A model generated the notes under the pieces. The model was not told the origin of the DNA. It was given only the letters and a program-made list of their open reading frames with translations, and did not search any database. From NCBI GenBank assembly GCA_021783435.1, contig JAJXUC010000055.1, positions 1 through 21,475 on the forward strand: a stretch of DNA of 21,475 nt, read 5' to 3'. A program made the translations under genes and the position numbers. Below are positions 1 to 7,593 of the stretch, piece by piece. Each line of letters starts with the position of its first letter. Within the stretch, counting starts at the first letter, position 1. Origin of the DNA: Pseudomonadota bacterium (GTDB taxonomy: Bacteria > Pseudomonadota > Gammaproteobacteria > Burkholderiales > Burkholderiaceae).

Positions 1-1270
1 TGCTGCCGGCGATCGTGCCGGCGCTTGCCGCCGCCGGGCACGTCGAGCCTGCGCTCGCGGTGCAGGACCAGGTCACATTGGTCAGGGCACTGGGCAGGAC
101 GTTCGTGAGCGTGGCGTTGTTCGCCGGGGTGGAACCGATGTTGGCGGCGGTGACGACATAGGTGACCGTGCTGCCTGCGGCAATCGTGCCGGGGCCGGTT
201 TGGGTCACGCTCAAATCCGGTAGGCCCTCGGTGAAATACACGTCCCGGACTTCGTGGTAATTCGTCGCTCCGCCCGTGGAGCCGGCGAAGCCGAACTTCA
301 CAGTGGGTGGCAATGGGGTCCAGGTCGATGGGATGGTGAAGTTCGGCGCCTTGTTGCCTGCGGTGGGGGGCGTATTGCCCGCTGGGTAAGGCGCACTCAT
401 CATCTGTGTGAAAGCACCATTCGGCGTGGTCGCCCAATAGAGCGTGACGGTGTAGCCGTTTTGCGGATTGGCTGGATCGGTGGGCGAAATATTGAGGCGC
501 ACACGGCGGTAGAACTGCGTATCCGTCGGGCGTGTGGAAATGGACGGCGTGTAAAAGGTCGAGAACGCTCCGATTGAACTCGGCACATTCTTCTGGTTGA
601 CGTCAGCCAGCCATTTGTAGCCATTGCTGCCATTGCCCGGGCCACGGATACCCAGCGCGGTGTAATAGCCTGAGCTGTGACCCTGGGGTTCCCCACCATT
701 CTGGCAACGGTCATAGCCATTCTCGAAATTGCCATAGTCGTCGATGCCAACGCCGATCACGGCGTTGCTCAGTCCTCCAGGCGAGTTGCCGTACCCGGCG
801 CAATAGCCGAGCGCACCGCCAAAGTCACCCTGCACGAATGTCGTGGTCGCGCCATCGAACAAATACATGCTGATGCCGTCGGCGCCGGTACCACCCCAGG
901 CGCTGTAGGTGAATTCCACCTGAATGCCCAGATTGCTGACGTTGATGGGCAGGTTGTAATAGGCCGAACCCTTCTGGTTGTTGGTGTTGTCGGTCAGACG
1001 CAGCCAACCCTGGCCTGCCGCGTCGATGCCTGTTGCCGCCGTCAGGGAGGAGTTCTTCCCGGTATAGGCCACCCCAGGGCTTGCGGCACCGGCATAGGTC
1101 CAGCCGCTGGCGCCGGCATCGCGAAAACATTGCGAGACGGGCTGGAAGCTGACCGACGCGGTGGATGTGCCGCTGTCGGCCCGGGCCGCGCCGACGAGCG
1201 CGAACATGCCCGCCGCCACGATTGCCCGAACCGCGTGGCTGCAGCTGGGAATTGCCTGGAATAGCACCAT
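1..1270 (-). CDS. Secreted L-type lectin / DUF11-repeat protein (C-terminus beyond window)
   Basis: The reading frame is open for 423 codons from ATG at 1270 to the window edge, so only the N-terminal part is visible. Residues 1-31 form a Sec signal peptide (hydrophobic core about 15-28, likely cleavage after ARA31). Residues about 35-348 look like an L-type (legume-type) lectin sandwich. They carry GADGISMYLFDG (129-140), a metal-site-like segment GIDDYGNFENGYD (175-187), and a closing strand KFGFAGSTGG...NYHEVRDVYF (325-346) that matches the family's C-terminal pattern. From residue 351 a DUF11/conserved-repeat domain begins (PDLSVTQTGPGTIAAGSTVT). An AAGGG-like ribosome site lies about 8 nt before the start. 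The gene follows pilX by 53 nt with no visible terminator, so it is probably in the minor-pilin operon, in the place where pilY1 is usually found. A glycan-binding surface or pilus-associated adhesin is inferred. The lectin fold is well supported; the ligand and location are not known. Confidence 0.85.
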   Translation of the reverse strand, partial: MVLFQAIPSCSHAVRAIVAAGMFALVGAARADSGTSTASVSFQPVSQCFRDAGASGWTYAGAASPGVAYTGKNSSLTAATGIDAAGQGWLRLTDNTNNQKGSAYYNLPINVSNLGIQVEFTYSAWGGTGADGISMYLFDGATTTFVQGDFGGALGYCAGYGNSPGGLSNAVIGVGIDDYGNFENGYDRCQNGGEPQGHSSGYYTALGIRGPGNGSNGYKWLADVNQKNVPSSIGAFSTFYTPSISTRPTDTQFYRRVRLNISPTDPANPQNGYTVTLYWATTPNGAFTQMMSAPYPAGNTPPTAGNKAPNFTIPSTWTPLPPTVKFGFAGSTGGATNYHEVRDVYFTEGLPDLSVTQTGPGTIAAGSTVTYVVTAANIGSTPANNATLTNVLPSALTNVTWSCTASAGSTCPAAASAGTIAGS

Positions 1271-1323
1271 GGTGCGTGCCCTTGGATAGGTTGTTGAATG
1301 AACAGACCGGTCCGCAATCAGCA

Positions 1324-1902
1324 TCATGGCCCGGTCAGATCCTTGATAGAGGTGAAGGCGTAGGTGCTCTGCACCACGGCCACGGAACTGGCGTTGCCGC
1401 CATAGCCCAGCGCTGTGATGAGATAGACGGTGGCATTCTTGGTGGCGTCCGGCCCGAGATACTGAATGTGGAACTTGGGGCTGGCGTAGTAGGTGCCGGC
1501 GCCTCCCGAGGCGGCAACAGTGGCCGATGGCAAAGCGTAGGTCGTGGCCACCGTCCAGTTGGACAAGTTGGCCGGGCTGCTGATCTGGTTGGTGCAGACG
1601 CGCGCCGTGTCGACAGGCGAAGGCGCGCCGCTGCATGCGACCCCGGAGCTGGCGTTGTTTTGGTTCAGCCACCATTCGGCGTAGCTGAGAGCACTATTGG
1701 CCGCCTCCAGTGCGCGGGTCTTCTCGCGCAGATTGCCGGCCATGCGTTCTTGCATGCCAAAGCTGCGGAACATGGCGACGGCGATGATGGTGAGCACCAC
1801 CAGAATGAGCAGGCTGGCGATCAAGGCGAAGCCTGAACCTGCCATCTGACTGCGTCCCGCCTGTACGGGTCTGGAGTGTGACGGCGTTCGTGACCCGTTC
1901 AT
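1324..1902 (-). CDS. pilX: Type IV pilus minor pilin PilX
   Basis: This 192-aa prepilin belongs to the PilX family, a minor pilin of the inner-membrane initiation complex that primes type IV pilus assembly. The leader ends at G24, followed by FALIASLLILVVLTIIAVAM, the N-terminal transmembrane helix. Next comes the PilX hallmark MQERMAGNLREKTRALEAA (50-68). Position 5 of the mature protein is Ala, not the usual Glu, which is normal for PilX/GspK-like pilins thought to cap the complex. The frame continues open upstream, but the ATG at 1902 is preferred: it overlaps the pilW stop in an ATGA, has a GGGA-type site just before it, and gives a normal leader. A Cys pair at 90 and 103 could form a disulfide. 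Confidence 0.88.
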   Translation of the reverse strand: MNGSRTPSHSRPVQAGRSQMAGSGFALIASLLILVVLTIIAVAMFRSFGMQERMAGNLREKTRALEAANSALSYAEWWLNQNNASSGVACSGAPSPVDTARVCTNQISSPANLSNWTVATTYALPSATVAASGGAGTYYASPKFHIQYLGPDATKNATVYLITALGYGGNASSVAVVQSTYAFTSIKDLTGP

Positions 1903-2711
1903 AGCTGTCCCAGGATGTCGATGACGCGGGTGAAGTTCACGGTTGCCGGCTGTCCGGGTTGTCCTGCAAGCGGGTTGTTGAAGGTCAGACTGACCTTGAC
2001 AGTTTTGACACGGGACCAATTGGTCACACTGGCTGCCGCGAGATACTGGTTGGCCGAACCGCCGCCGTTGGCGTCGACGCCGTAGCGCAGGGTCATGGCG
2101 GTGAGCCCGTCCGACTGCGTGGTTCCAGCCAGATTGCTGCCAACGAGCGGCTGGGTCGAACCCCCGCTGCCACTGCTCGCCGTGCTGACGCTGCATTGCA
2201 AATTGCCGCCGTTGAAGACATAGGTGTTGAGATAGGTGACATTCGCCGTGGCGGTTGCCGGATTGGTGTCACCCAGGCAACTCATGGTGCTGCTGCCAGG
2301 TGCGGCCACCACGCGGACGACGATGGCATCCTGTCCGTTGATCGTGCCGCCGAAAACCGACTGGCCGGCTGCAAATGTTGCCGGCAATGGGGCAGAAACC
2401 GCGTTCTGCACCGGCAGCGCCGTCCCAGTGTTGGGAATCGGCGTTGGCGGCTGGGGGGTGGGGTAATAACCCGCGCCGTGGATGACGTCGCTCATCAGGG
2501 TCATTGCCAGGCGCTCGTTGTCCTGCAAGCCGGCAAGACCTTGCTGCGCGGAGAAAGTTTGCCGGGTGGTGTAGAAAATCGTGAACAGACCAGCGAGCAA
2601 AAACAGGGCAATCGCCATGGCCACGAGAATCTCGACCAGCCCAAGGCCGCGCTGCCTGAAGTGTCCCGCTCGGCTGAATGTGCGCTGAGGAAGGCAACGG
2701 GGTGACGTCAT
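1899..2711 (-). CDS. pilW: Type IV pilus minor pilin PilW
   Basis: This 270-aa prepilin is a PilW-family minor pilin, acting with PilV, PilX and FimT/FimU in pilus initiation. Cleavage is predicted after G22 (RQRG), giving LGLVEILVAMAIALFLLAGL with Glu at mature position 5 and a hydrophobic helix to about residue 46. The rest is a Ser/Gly/Ala-rich globular domain with Cys residues near the middle, as in other PilW proteins. The start at 2711 overlaps the pilV stop as ATGA and lacks a clear Shine-Dalgarno sequence, so translational coupling to pilV is likely. An open extension upstream in this frame is a shadow over pilV and is not used. Confidence in the family is high. Confidence 0.88.
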   Translation of the reverse strand: MTSPRCLPQRTFSRAGHFRQRGLGLVEILVAMAIALFLLAGLFTIFYTTRQTFSAQQGLAGLQDNERLAMTLMSDVIHGAGYYPTPQPPTPIPNTGTALPVQNAVSAPLPATFAAGQSVFGGTINGQDAIVVRVVAAPGSSTMSCLGDTNPATATANVTYLNTYVFNGGNLQCSVSTASSGSGGSTQPLVGSNLAGTTQSDGLTAMTLRYGVDANGGGSANQYLAAASVTNWSRVKTVKVSLTFNNPLAGQPGQPATVNFTRVIDILGQL

Positions 2712-3241
2712 GGCTGCACCAGCAGGGTGTAAGTTTGTGTCGCCGAGGAGCCCGGCGCCCCGTTCAGCGTCACCGATTTTTCGGCCCAGGACACACTGAC
2801 TCGGCAGCTCACCGGATTGCCAGCCGCGCATTGCACCCGTCCGGTGCCCTTGGGCAGTTGCTGCACGATGAACAGGCCCCAGTTCTGCAAGTCGTAGGCG
2901 GCCATTTGCAACGGGGTCGAGCATGTACTCGCCGCGCAATCGACGCCCTGGCTGCTCACGGAACCGCTCAGGGTGGTTGACGACCACGAGGTTCCGGACG
3001 GAGAGCCCGTGGCCGTTACATCCACCGAGGTCGCCGACTCCCAATAGCCCCGGTTGGCGCGCATCATCGAGCCCATGCTGGCGGCCTGGATGGCGGCCAG
3101 GCTGCGCTGGCGCGCCACACTTGTGTTGCTCAGGGCAAGCGCCTGCATGCCGGCGATGCCGAGCAATCCGATGGCAATGACGACCAGCGCGATCAGCACC
3201 TCGATCAGGCTGAACCCTGTCTGCGGCAGCCGAGGTTTCAT
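2708..3241 (-). CDS. pilV: Type IV pilus minor pilin PilV
   Basis: This 177-aa prepilin matches the PilV family. A short leader MKPRLPQTG is followed by FSLIEVLIALVVIAIGLLGIAG, with Glu14 at mature position 5 and the typical PilV helix ending in GMQALAL. The C-terminal domain contains four Cys (102, 107, 138, 146) that could pair. The closing pattern SCRVSVSWAEKS, followed by a strand, is also PilV-like. The start at 3241 overlaps the fimT stop in ATGA and gives the canonical 9-residue leader. The longer open frame upstream overlaps fimT and is rejected. The protein should be processed by the prepilin peptidase PilD and inserted in the inner membrane. Confidence 0.9.
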   Translation of the reverse strand: MKPRLPQTGFSLIEVLIALVVIAIGLLGIAGMQALALSNTSVARQRSLAAIQAASMGSMMRANRGYWESATSVDVTATGSPSGTSWSSTTLSGSVSSQGVDCAASTCSTPLQMAAYDLQNWGLFIVQQLPKGTGRVQCAAGNPVSCRVSVSWAEKSVTLNGAPGSSATQTYTLLVQP

Positions 3242-3750
3242 GGGCAGTTCGTCCCGGAAAGAAGTTGCGCATAGCCCACCACCGAAAGCTTGACACACTG
3301 GATACGATCGGACGAGCCTGCCGCATCGCCGAGTTTGATACTGCCGGCATTGCTGCTGAACCCGTTGCGATTGAACATCACGGCCTGCAAGCTCGAAGAG
3401 GTCAGGGTGTCGGTGGACCCCAAGGCGGACTGAATCCGCAAAACCGCCTCGCCTGTGTTGACGCTGCGATTGCCGTTGGCATCCGAAAAAATCAACCACC
3501 CATTCGCCCAGTTCGTGGAGTTGCTGCATGCCGTGCCGTTGCTCGAAGCACAAATCGTGACCGGCTGTCCTTGTTTTACTGCTTCACCACGGGCGTACTG
3601 CAGATCGCTGACGAGGGCGTTCATCTCCGCCGCCATGCGGTTGGTGGTGGTGATGCTCTGGTACGACGGCAGGCCGACGACCAGCAGGATGGCCACCAGG
3701 GTCACTGTCACCAGAAGCTCGACAAGGGTCATGCCGGATTCCGTTTTCAT
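3238..3750 (-). CDS. fimT: GspH/FimT-family pseudopilin (FimT/FimU)
   Basis: This 170-aa protein is the first gene of the minor-pilin operon. A 6-residue leader MKTESG precedes MTLVELLVTVTLVAILLVVG, with Glu11 at mature position 5. It is followed by LPSYQSITTTNRMAAEMN and LQYARGEAVKQGQPVTIC, the GspH/FimT signature. FimT/FimU acts in the pilus-priming complex; some FimT proteins also bind DNA during natural transformation through a C-terminal GRxR motif. Here the equivalent site reads GYAQ (159-162), so that role is doubtful. A final Cys pair (152, 169) is present. The gene is divergent from nrdR. No good ribosome site is seen before the ATG. Whether it is FimT or FimU cannot be settled from sequence alone. 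Confidence 0.88.
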   Translation of the reverse strand: MKTESGMTLVELLVTVTLVAILLVVGLPSYQSITTTNRMAAEMNALVSDLQYARGEAVKQGQPVTICASSNGTACSNSTNWANGWLIFSDANGNRSVNTGEAVLRIQSALGSTDTLTSSSLQAVMFNRNGFSSNAGSIKLGDAAGSSDRIQCVKLSVVGYAQLLSGTNCP

Positions 3751-3780
3751 GGAGGCAAGCCTAGCCCGCGTTTGTTTCGT

Positions 3781-3810
3781 TTAGTAACTTTTCAAGACTA
3801 ACGGTATCAA
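3781..3810 (-). promoter_or_regulatory. Candidate sigma-70 promoter for the minor-pilin operon
   Basis: Reading on the minus strand, TTGATA (3810-3805) and TACTAA (3786-3781) are separated by 18 nt and lie about 30 nt before the fimT start. The -35 matches the consensus well; the -10 is poor. It is the only AT-rich stretch upstream of fimT, which is why it is listed. No transcript data support it. Confidence 0.3.
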
Positions 3811-3811
3811 T

Positions 3812-3828
3812 CGACCGACGAACGGTCG
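3812..3828. repeat. Inverted repeat CGACCG-ACGAA-CGGTCG between fimT and nrdR
   Basis: A perfect 6-bp inverted repeat with a 5-nt spacer sits in the divergent intergenic region, immediately upstream of the candidate fimT -35. Its position suits an operator or a short hairpin. No known binding-site consensus is matched; in particular it is not an NrdR box. Confidence 0.4.
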
Positions 3829-3956
3829 GCTTCGTGATGGTTCCGCGACACTGCACACCGGGTGCGGCGCCCGCGTCTGCCTGCGGTTCACCGCTGGATC
3901 TGGCGCCGGGGAATAATGCCGTCTGCACCTGCGCCACGCACTTTTGCGAACCCGCC

Positions 3957-4445
3957 ATGAAATGCCCTTTCTGTCAGCATCCCGACACCCAGGTGGTGGA
4001 GACCCGTGAGGTGGAAGACGGCACGGCCCTGCGGCGCCGGCGGCGTTGCGCCGGCTGCGACAAGCGCTTCACCACCTATGAACGTGCCGAGGTGAGTTTT
4101 CCCGCGGTGGTGAAAAAAGACGGCCGGCGGGTGGACTACTCGCGCGACAAGCTTCTCGCCTCGCTGACCCTGGCACTGCGCAAACGCCCAGTGGGGGCGG
4201 ACGCGGTGGATGCCGCCATCGGCCGCATCGAGGAAAGCCTGCTGCAGACCGGTGCGCGCGAGCTGGATTCAGCCCAGATCGGCGAATGGGTGATGGACGA
4301 GCTCAAGCGCCTGGACGACGTCGCCTATGTGCGCTTCGCTTCGGTCTACCGCAGCTTCAAAGACCCGGCGCAGTTCGTGCAAATCCTGGAAGAAATGACC
4401 CTGGCGCGCAGCAGCCGCGCCCCCAAGCGCCGGGGCAAGACCTGA
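3957..4445 (+). CDS. nrdR: Transcriptional repressor NrdR
   Basis: This 162-aa protein is NrdR, the nucleotide-sensing repressor of ribonucleotide reductase genes. The N-terminal zinc ribbon uses C3/C6 (CPFC) and C31/C34 (CAGC), with the typical [13 protein letters not shown] and RRRRRC...RFTTYER segments. An ATP-cone domain follows from about residue 47 to 137 ([16 protein letters not shown]). The length is close to the usual 150-160 aa, with a short basic tail PKRRGKT. The frame is open upstream to 3834, but MKCPFC is the universal start of the family, so 3957 is chosen. The next gene is ribD, 96 nt downstream on the same strand. Confidence 0.97.
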   Translation: MKCPFCQHPDTQVVETREVEDGTALRRRRRCAGCDKRFTTYERAEVSFPAVVKKDGRRVDYSRDKLLASLTLALRKRPVGADAVDAAIGRIEESLLQTGARELDSAQIGEWVMDELKRLDDVAYVRFASVYRSFKDPAQFVQILEEMTLARSSRAPKRRGKT

Positions 4446-4541
4446 GGCGGCCGCACCTCACGAAGCCGTCCGCCTGTCCTTGCGGTCACGCCCTTTGCAA
4501 GTCACCCGGCTCGCCATCCCGCACGACAACACCCACCCGTC

Positions 4542-5687
4542 ATGACTGCCGCATCGTCCTGCCCCCATCCCGCCTTCAGTGCCGACGATCTCGGCTGCAT
4601 GCACCATGCCCTGCGCCTGGCCGAAGGCGCGCTGTATCGCACCAGTCCGAATCCGCGCGTCGGCTGCGTCATCGTCAACCATGGCCATGTGCTGGGCGAA
4701 GGCGCCACCGAGGCTGCGGGTTTGCGCCACGCTGAAATCGTCGCGCTGGACGATGCCCGCGACCGTGGGCACGCAGTGCGTGGTGCCACGGTTTACGTCA
4801 CGCTCGAGCCTTGCGCCCACTTCGGCCGCACCCCGCCCTGCGCCGATGCACTGGTGGCCGCCGGCGTGGCGCGGGTGGTGGCCGCGGTGCGCGACCCCAA
4901 CCCGAAGGTGGACGGCGGCGGGTTGGCGCGTCTGGCTGCGGCCGGCATTCGCACCGAGTGCGGCCTGCTGGAGAACGCGGCGCGTGAACTCAACCTCGGT
5001 TTTTTCTCACGCTTCGAGCGCGGCCGGCCCTGGGTGCGGTTGAAGGCGGCGGCTTCGCTCGATGGCATCACCGCCCTGCCCAACGGCCAGAGCCAGTGGA
5101 TCACCGGACCCGCGGCGCGTGCCGATGGCCACCACTGGCGCGCACGCGCATGCGCCGTGCTCACCGGCATCGGCACCGTGCGCGACGACGACCCGCAGCT
5201 CACGGTGCGCCATGTCGCCACCCCGCGCCAGCCGGTGCGTGTGGTGGTGGACAGCCGCCTGGAATTGCCACCCACCGCCCGCCTGCTGCAAGTCGAGCCG
5301 CACAAGGTGTGGGTCGCTCATGCGCTACCGCCGGAGCAGGCCGAGCCGCGCGCCCGGGTGCTGCGCGAACTGGGCGCCCAAATCATCGCCATGCCGGTGG
5401 ACGCGGCCAAGCCGGGCAAGACCGACCTGCATGCGCTGCTGCGCGAGCTGGCGGCGCGCGACATTGGCGAACTGCATGTCGAAGCCGGCGCGCGGCTCAA
5501 CGCCTCGTTGCTCAACGCCGGGTTGGTGGACGAGTTGCTGCTCTACCTCGCACCCAGGCTGCTGGGCCAGGGCACAGGCATTGCGCCCTTCGGGCCGCTG
5601 CAGGCGGTGGCCGATGGCCTGCGGTTGCACGGCCTGCACATCGAGCCGCTTGGCGAAGACTGGCGGGTGCGCGCGCGCCTGGGTTGA
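4542..5687 (+). CDS. ribD: Bifunctional pyrimidine deaminase/reductase RibD
   Basis: RibD (381 aa) deaminates the pyrimidine intermediate of riboflavin synthesis and then reduces its ribosyl side chain with NADPH, in the cytosol. The N-terminal deaminase shows the zinc site H63-A-E65 and PCAHFGRTPPC (90-100), with SPNPRVGCVIV before it. The C-terminal reductase begins about residue 150, with WVRLKAAASLDG and a TGIGTVRDDDPQLTVR segment, and ends in LHVEAGARLNASLL...LYLAPRLLG. Both halves look intact and length is normal. No clear Shine-Dalgarno sequence is seen before the ATG. The gene ends 11 nt from the convergent aminotransferase, so any terminators must lie inside coding sequence. Confidence 0.96.
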   Translation: MTAASSCPHPAFSADDLGCMHHALRLAEGALYRTSPNPRVGCVIVNHGHVLGEGATEAAGLRHAEIVALDDARDRGHAVRGATVYVTLEPCAHFGRTPPCADALVAAGVARVVAAVRDPNPKVDGGGLARLAAAGIRTECGLLENAARELNLGFFSRFERGRPWVRLKAAASLDGITALPNGQSQWITGPAARADGHHWRARACAVLTGIGTVRDDDPQLTVRHVATPRQPVRVVVDSRLELPPTARLLQVEPHKVWVAHALPPEQAEPRARVLRELGAQIIAMPVDAAKPGKTDLHALLRELAARDIGELHVEAGARLNASLLNAGLVDELLLYLAPRLLGQGTGIAPFGPLQAVADGLRLHGLHIEPLGEDWRVRARLG

Positions 5688-5698
5688 ACGTGACCGGC

Positions 5699-6901
5699 TC
5701 AGGCGCTGGCACTGCGCCGGCTGCCACGGGCCAGATGGGCACCCAGGCGGGCGGCAGCTTCGCGCAAATTCTCCACGCTGTTGGCGTAGCTCAGGCGGAA
5801 CCAGCGTTCCGGTCGCATGGTGGCGGTGGCAAAGTCCTTGCCGGGCACCAGCACCACGCCGGTTTCGCGCATCACGTCGAAGCAGAAGTTCCAGCTGTCT
5901 GCGGCGTGGCGTGAGCAATCGGCCCACACATAGAAAGCGCCGTCGGGCAGGACCGGCACGTCCAGGCCGATGGCCTGCAGCGCGGGCACGATGACGTCGC
6001 GCCGGCGCTGGAATTCGGCGCGCCGGCGCTCAGCCTCGGCCAGGGTGGCGGGCGTGAAGCAGGCCAATGCGGCATGTTGTGCCGGCGTGCTGGGGCAGAT
6101 GTACAGATTGCCGGCCAGGCGGGTCAGCGGTTCCACGAGTTCCTGCGGCACCACCATCCAGCCGAGGCGCCAGCCGGTCATCTGGAAATATTTCGAGAAG
6201 CTGTTGATGCTGATGATCGCTGCGTCCAGCGCCAGCGCGGTGCGGCCGTAGGCCGGATCGAAACCGAGTTCGAGGTAGATCTCGTCCACCAACAAAAAAC
6301 CGCCATGCCTGCGCACCACGGCGGCGATGCGTGCCAGTTCGTCCGGGGCAATCGACGTGCCGGTGGGATTGGACGGCGAGGCCAGCAGCACGCCGCGCGT
6401 GGCCGGGCCCCAGGCGGCGTCGATCTGCACGGCAGTGGGTTGAAAGCGTGTGGCCGCGCTGGTGGGCAGCAGGCGCGCGCTGCCGCCGGCCGCCGCCACG
6501 AAATTCTTGTTGCAGGGGTAGGTGGGGTCGGGCATCAGCACTTCGCTGCCCGGCTCGACCAGCAGCAGGCAGGCCAGGGTGAGCGCGCCGGAGGCACCGG
6601 CGGTGATGAAGATGCGCTCGGGCGACACCGCCACGCCATGCTTGTCGGCGTAATGCCGGGCGATGGCTTCGCGCAGTGCCGGCAGCCCCGGGGCCAGGGT
6701 GTAGCCGCTGCGGCCCTCGCGCAACGCGGCGATGCCGGCGTCCACCACCGGTTGCGGCGCGGTGAAATCGGGCTCGCCGACGCTGAGGTGAATCATGCTG
6801 CGGCCCTGTGCGGTCCATTGCGCCTGCTGCTCCCAGGCTGCGCGCACCACATCCATCACATAAAACGGCTCGACCTGTTGCAGACGGCTGGCGAGTTGCA
6901 T
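5699..6901 (-). CDS. PLP-dependent class I/II aminotransferase
   Basis: This 400-aa protein is a fold-type I aminotransferase of the aspartate-aminotransferase superfamily. Visible landmarks are SVGEPDF (40-46), the phosphate-binding AGASGAL (101-107), SPSNPTG with N178, VDEIYLELGF with D206, the PLP lysine K237 in SFSKYFQMTGWRLGW, and R369 in WFRLSYANS for the substrate carboxylate. All key residues are present, so it should be active. The amino-acid substrate cannot be read from sequence. It is the last gene of the ribBX-ribH-nusB run: its ATG lies 5 nt after the nusB stop, and a GAGGAG ribosome site (6918-6913) sits within the final nusB codons. From memory, the same aminotransferase follows nusB in other Burkholderiales, but it has no assigned role in flavin synthesis. 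Confidence 0.92.
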   Translation of the reverse strand: MQLASRLQQVEPFYVMDVVRAAWEQQAQWTAQGRSMIHLSVGEPDFTAPQPVVDAGIAALREGRSGYTLAPGLPALREAIARHYADKHGVAVSPERIFITAGASGALTLACLLLVEPGSEVLMPDPTYPCNKNFVAAAGGSARLLPTSAATRFQPTAVQIDAAWGPATRGVLLASPSNPTGTSIAPDELARIAAVVRRHGGFLLVDEIYLELGFDPAYGRTALALDAAIISINSFSKYFQMTGWRLGWMVVPQELVEPLTRLAGNLYICPSTPAQHAALACFTPATLAEAERRRAEFQRRRDVIVPALQAIGLDVPVLPDGAFYVWADCSRHAADSWNFCFDVMRETGVVLVPGKDFATATMRPERWFRLSYANSVENLREAAARLGAHLARGSRRSASA

Positions 6902-6906
6902 GGGCT

Positions 6907-7593
6907 TCAGGACTCCTCGGGTTTGCGCCTCGCGGCCGGTTTGCGCCCTGCCCAGACGTCGTCGGCTTCGGGAGCGTGCCGGCTTGCGGTCGGGGCATCC
7001 TGTTCGGCGACCGCGCGGCGCGAAACCGCAGGGCGACGCGGCGCACGCTCCGGCTCGCGCCGAGCGGACTCCCGGGGCTTGAAGCTCACCGGAATCTTGG
7101 CCGTGGGGTTGGCCGGCATGCCGCCTTTGTGTTCCTGGTAAGGCTGCGGCATCAGCCGATCGCCGGTTTCATCCGGACGCAGAATGATGGCCAGATGGTC
7201 GAGCACGCCATTGACGTACTTGAAGCCGTCGGTGCCGCCATAGATCTTGGCCAGATCCACCGCCTCGTTGATGATGACCTTGTAGGGCACGTCCAGCAGG
7301 AAGCGCAGTTCGTACGTGCCCAGCAGCAGCAGCGCATGCTCCACCGGCGACAGCTCGAGCGAAGGGCGGTCGAGATACGGCTGGATGATGGCGTCGAGGC
7401 TGCCGGCCTCGCGCATGCAGCCATGCAGCACGGCCTGGAAATGCTCGCTGTCGAGCTTGATGGTGGGATAGCGCTCGCGCAGAAACGCCTCGATGGCACC
7501 AGCCTCGCTGCCCGACACCAGCCACTCGAACACGCCTTGCAAGGCCAGCTCGCGCGACTTGCGCCGCGCACTCTTGGGATTGGCTGAATTCAT
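6907..7593 (-). CDS. nusB: Transcription antitermination factor NusB with long basic tail
   Basis: NusB binds boxA RNA with NusE (S10) and promotes antitermination on rRNA operons. The all-helical core fills residues about 8-138, with [46 protein letters not shown] and [12 protein letters not shown], all standard. After residue 140 there is a roughly 90-residue tail rich in Arg, Pro and Ala (for example [17 protein letters not shown]) that looks disordered and positively charged. Common NusB proteins are 140-170 aa; this one is 228. The start at 7593 overlaps the ribH stop as ATGA and is followed directly by the conserved core, so the longer upstream frame is rejected. Confidence 0.93.
   Translation of the reverse strand: MNSANPKSARRKSRELALQGVFEWLVSGSEAGAIEAFLRERYPTIKLDSEHFQAVLHGCMREAGSLDAIIQPYLDRPSLELSPVEHALLLLGTYELRFLLDVPYKVIINEAVDLAKIYGGTDGFKYVNGVLDHLAIILRPDETGDRLMPQPYQEHKGGMPANPTAKIPVSFKPRESARREPERAPRRPAVSRRAVAEQDAPTASRHAPEADDVWAGRKPAARRKPEES

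Noticed and set aside
1903..3553. Longer upstream starts for PilX, PilW and PilV
   Set aside because: The extra residues are out-of-frame readings of the neighbouring pilin gene. Internal starts in ATGA overlaps give canonical prepilin leaders.
3834..3956. NrdR start 41 codons upstream
   Set aside because: The family starts with MKCPFC and the added residues lack any conserved pattern.
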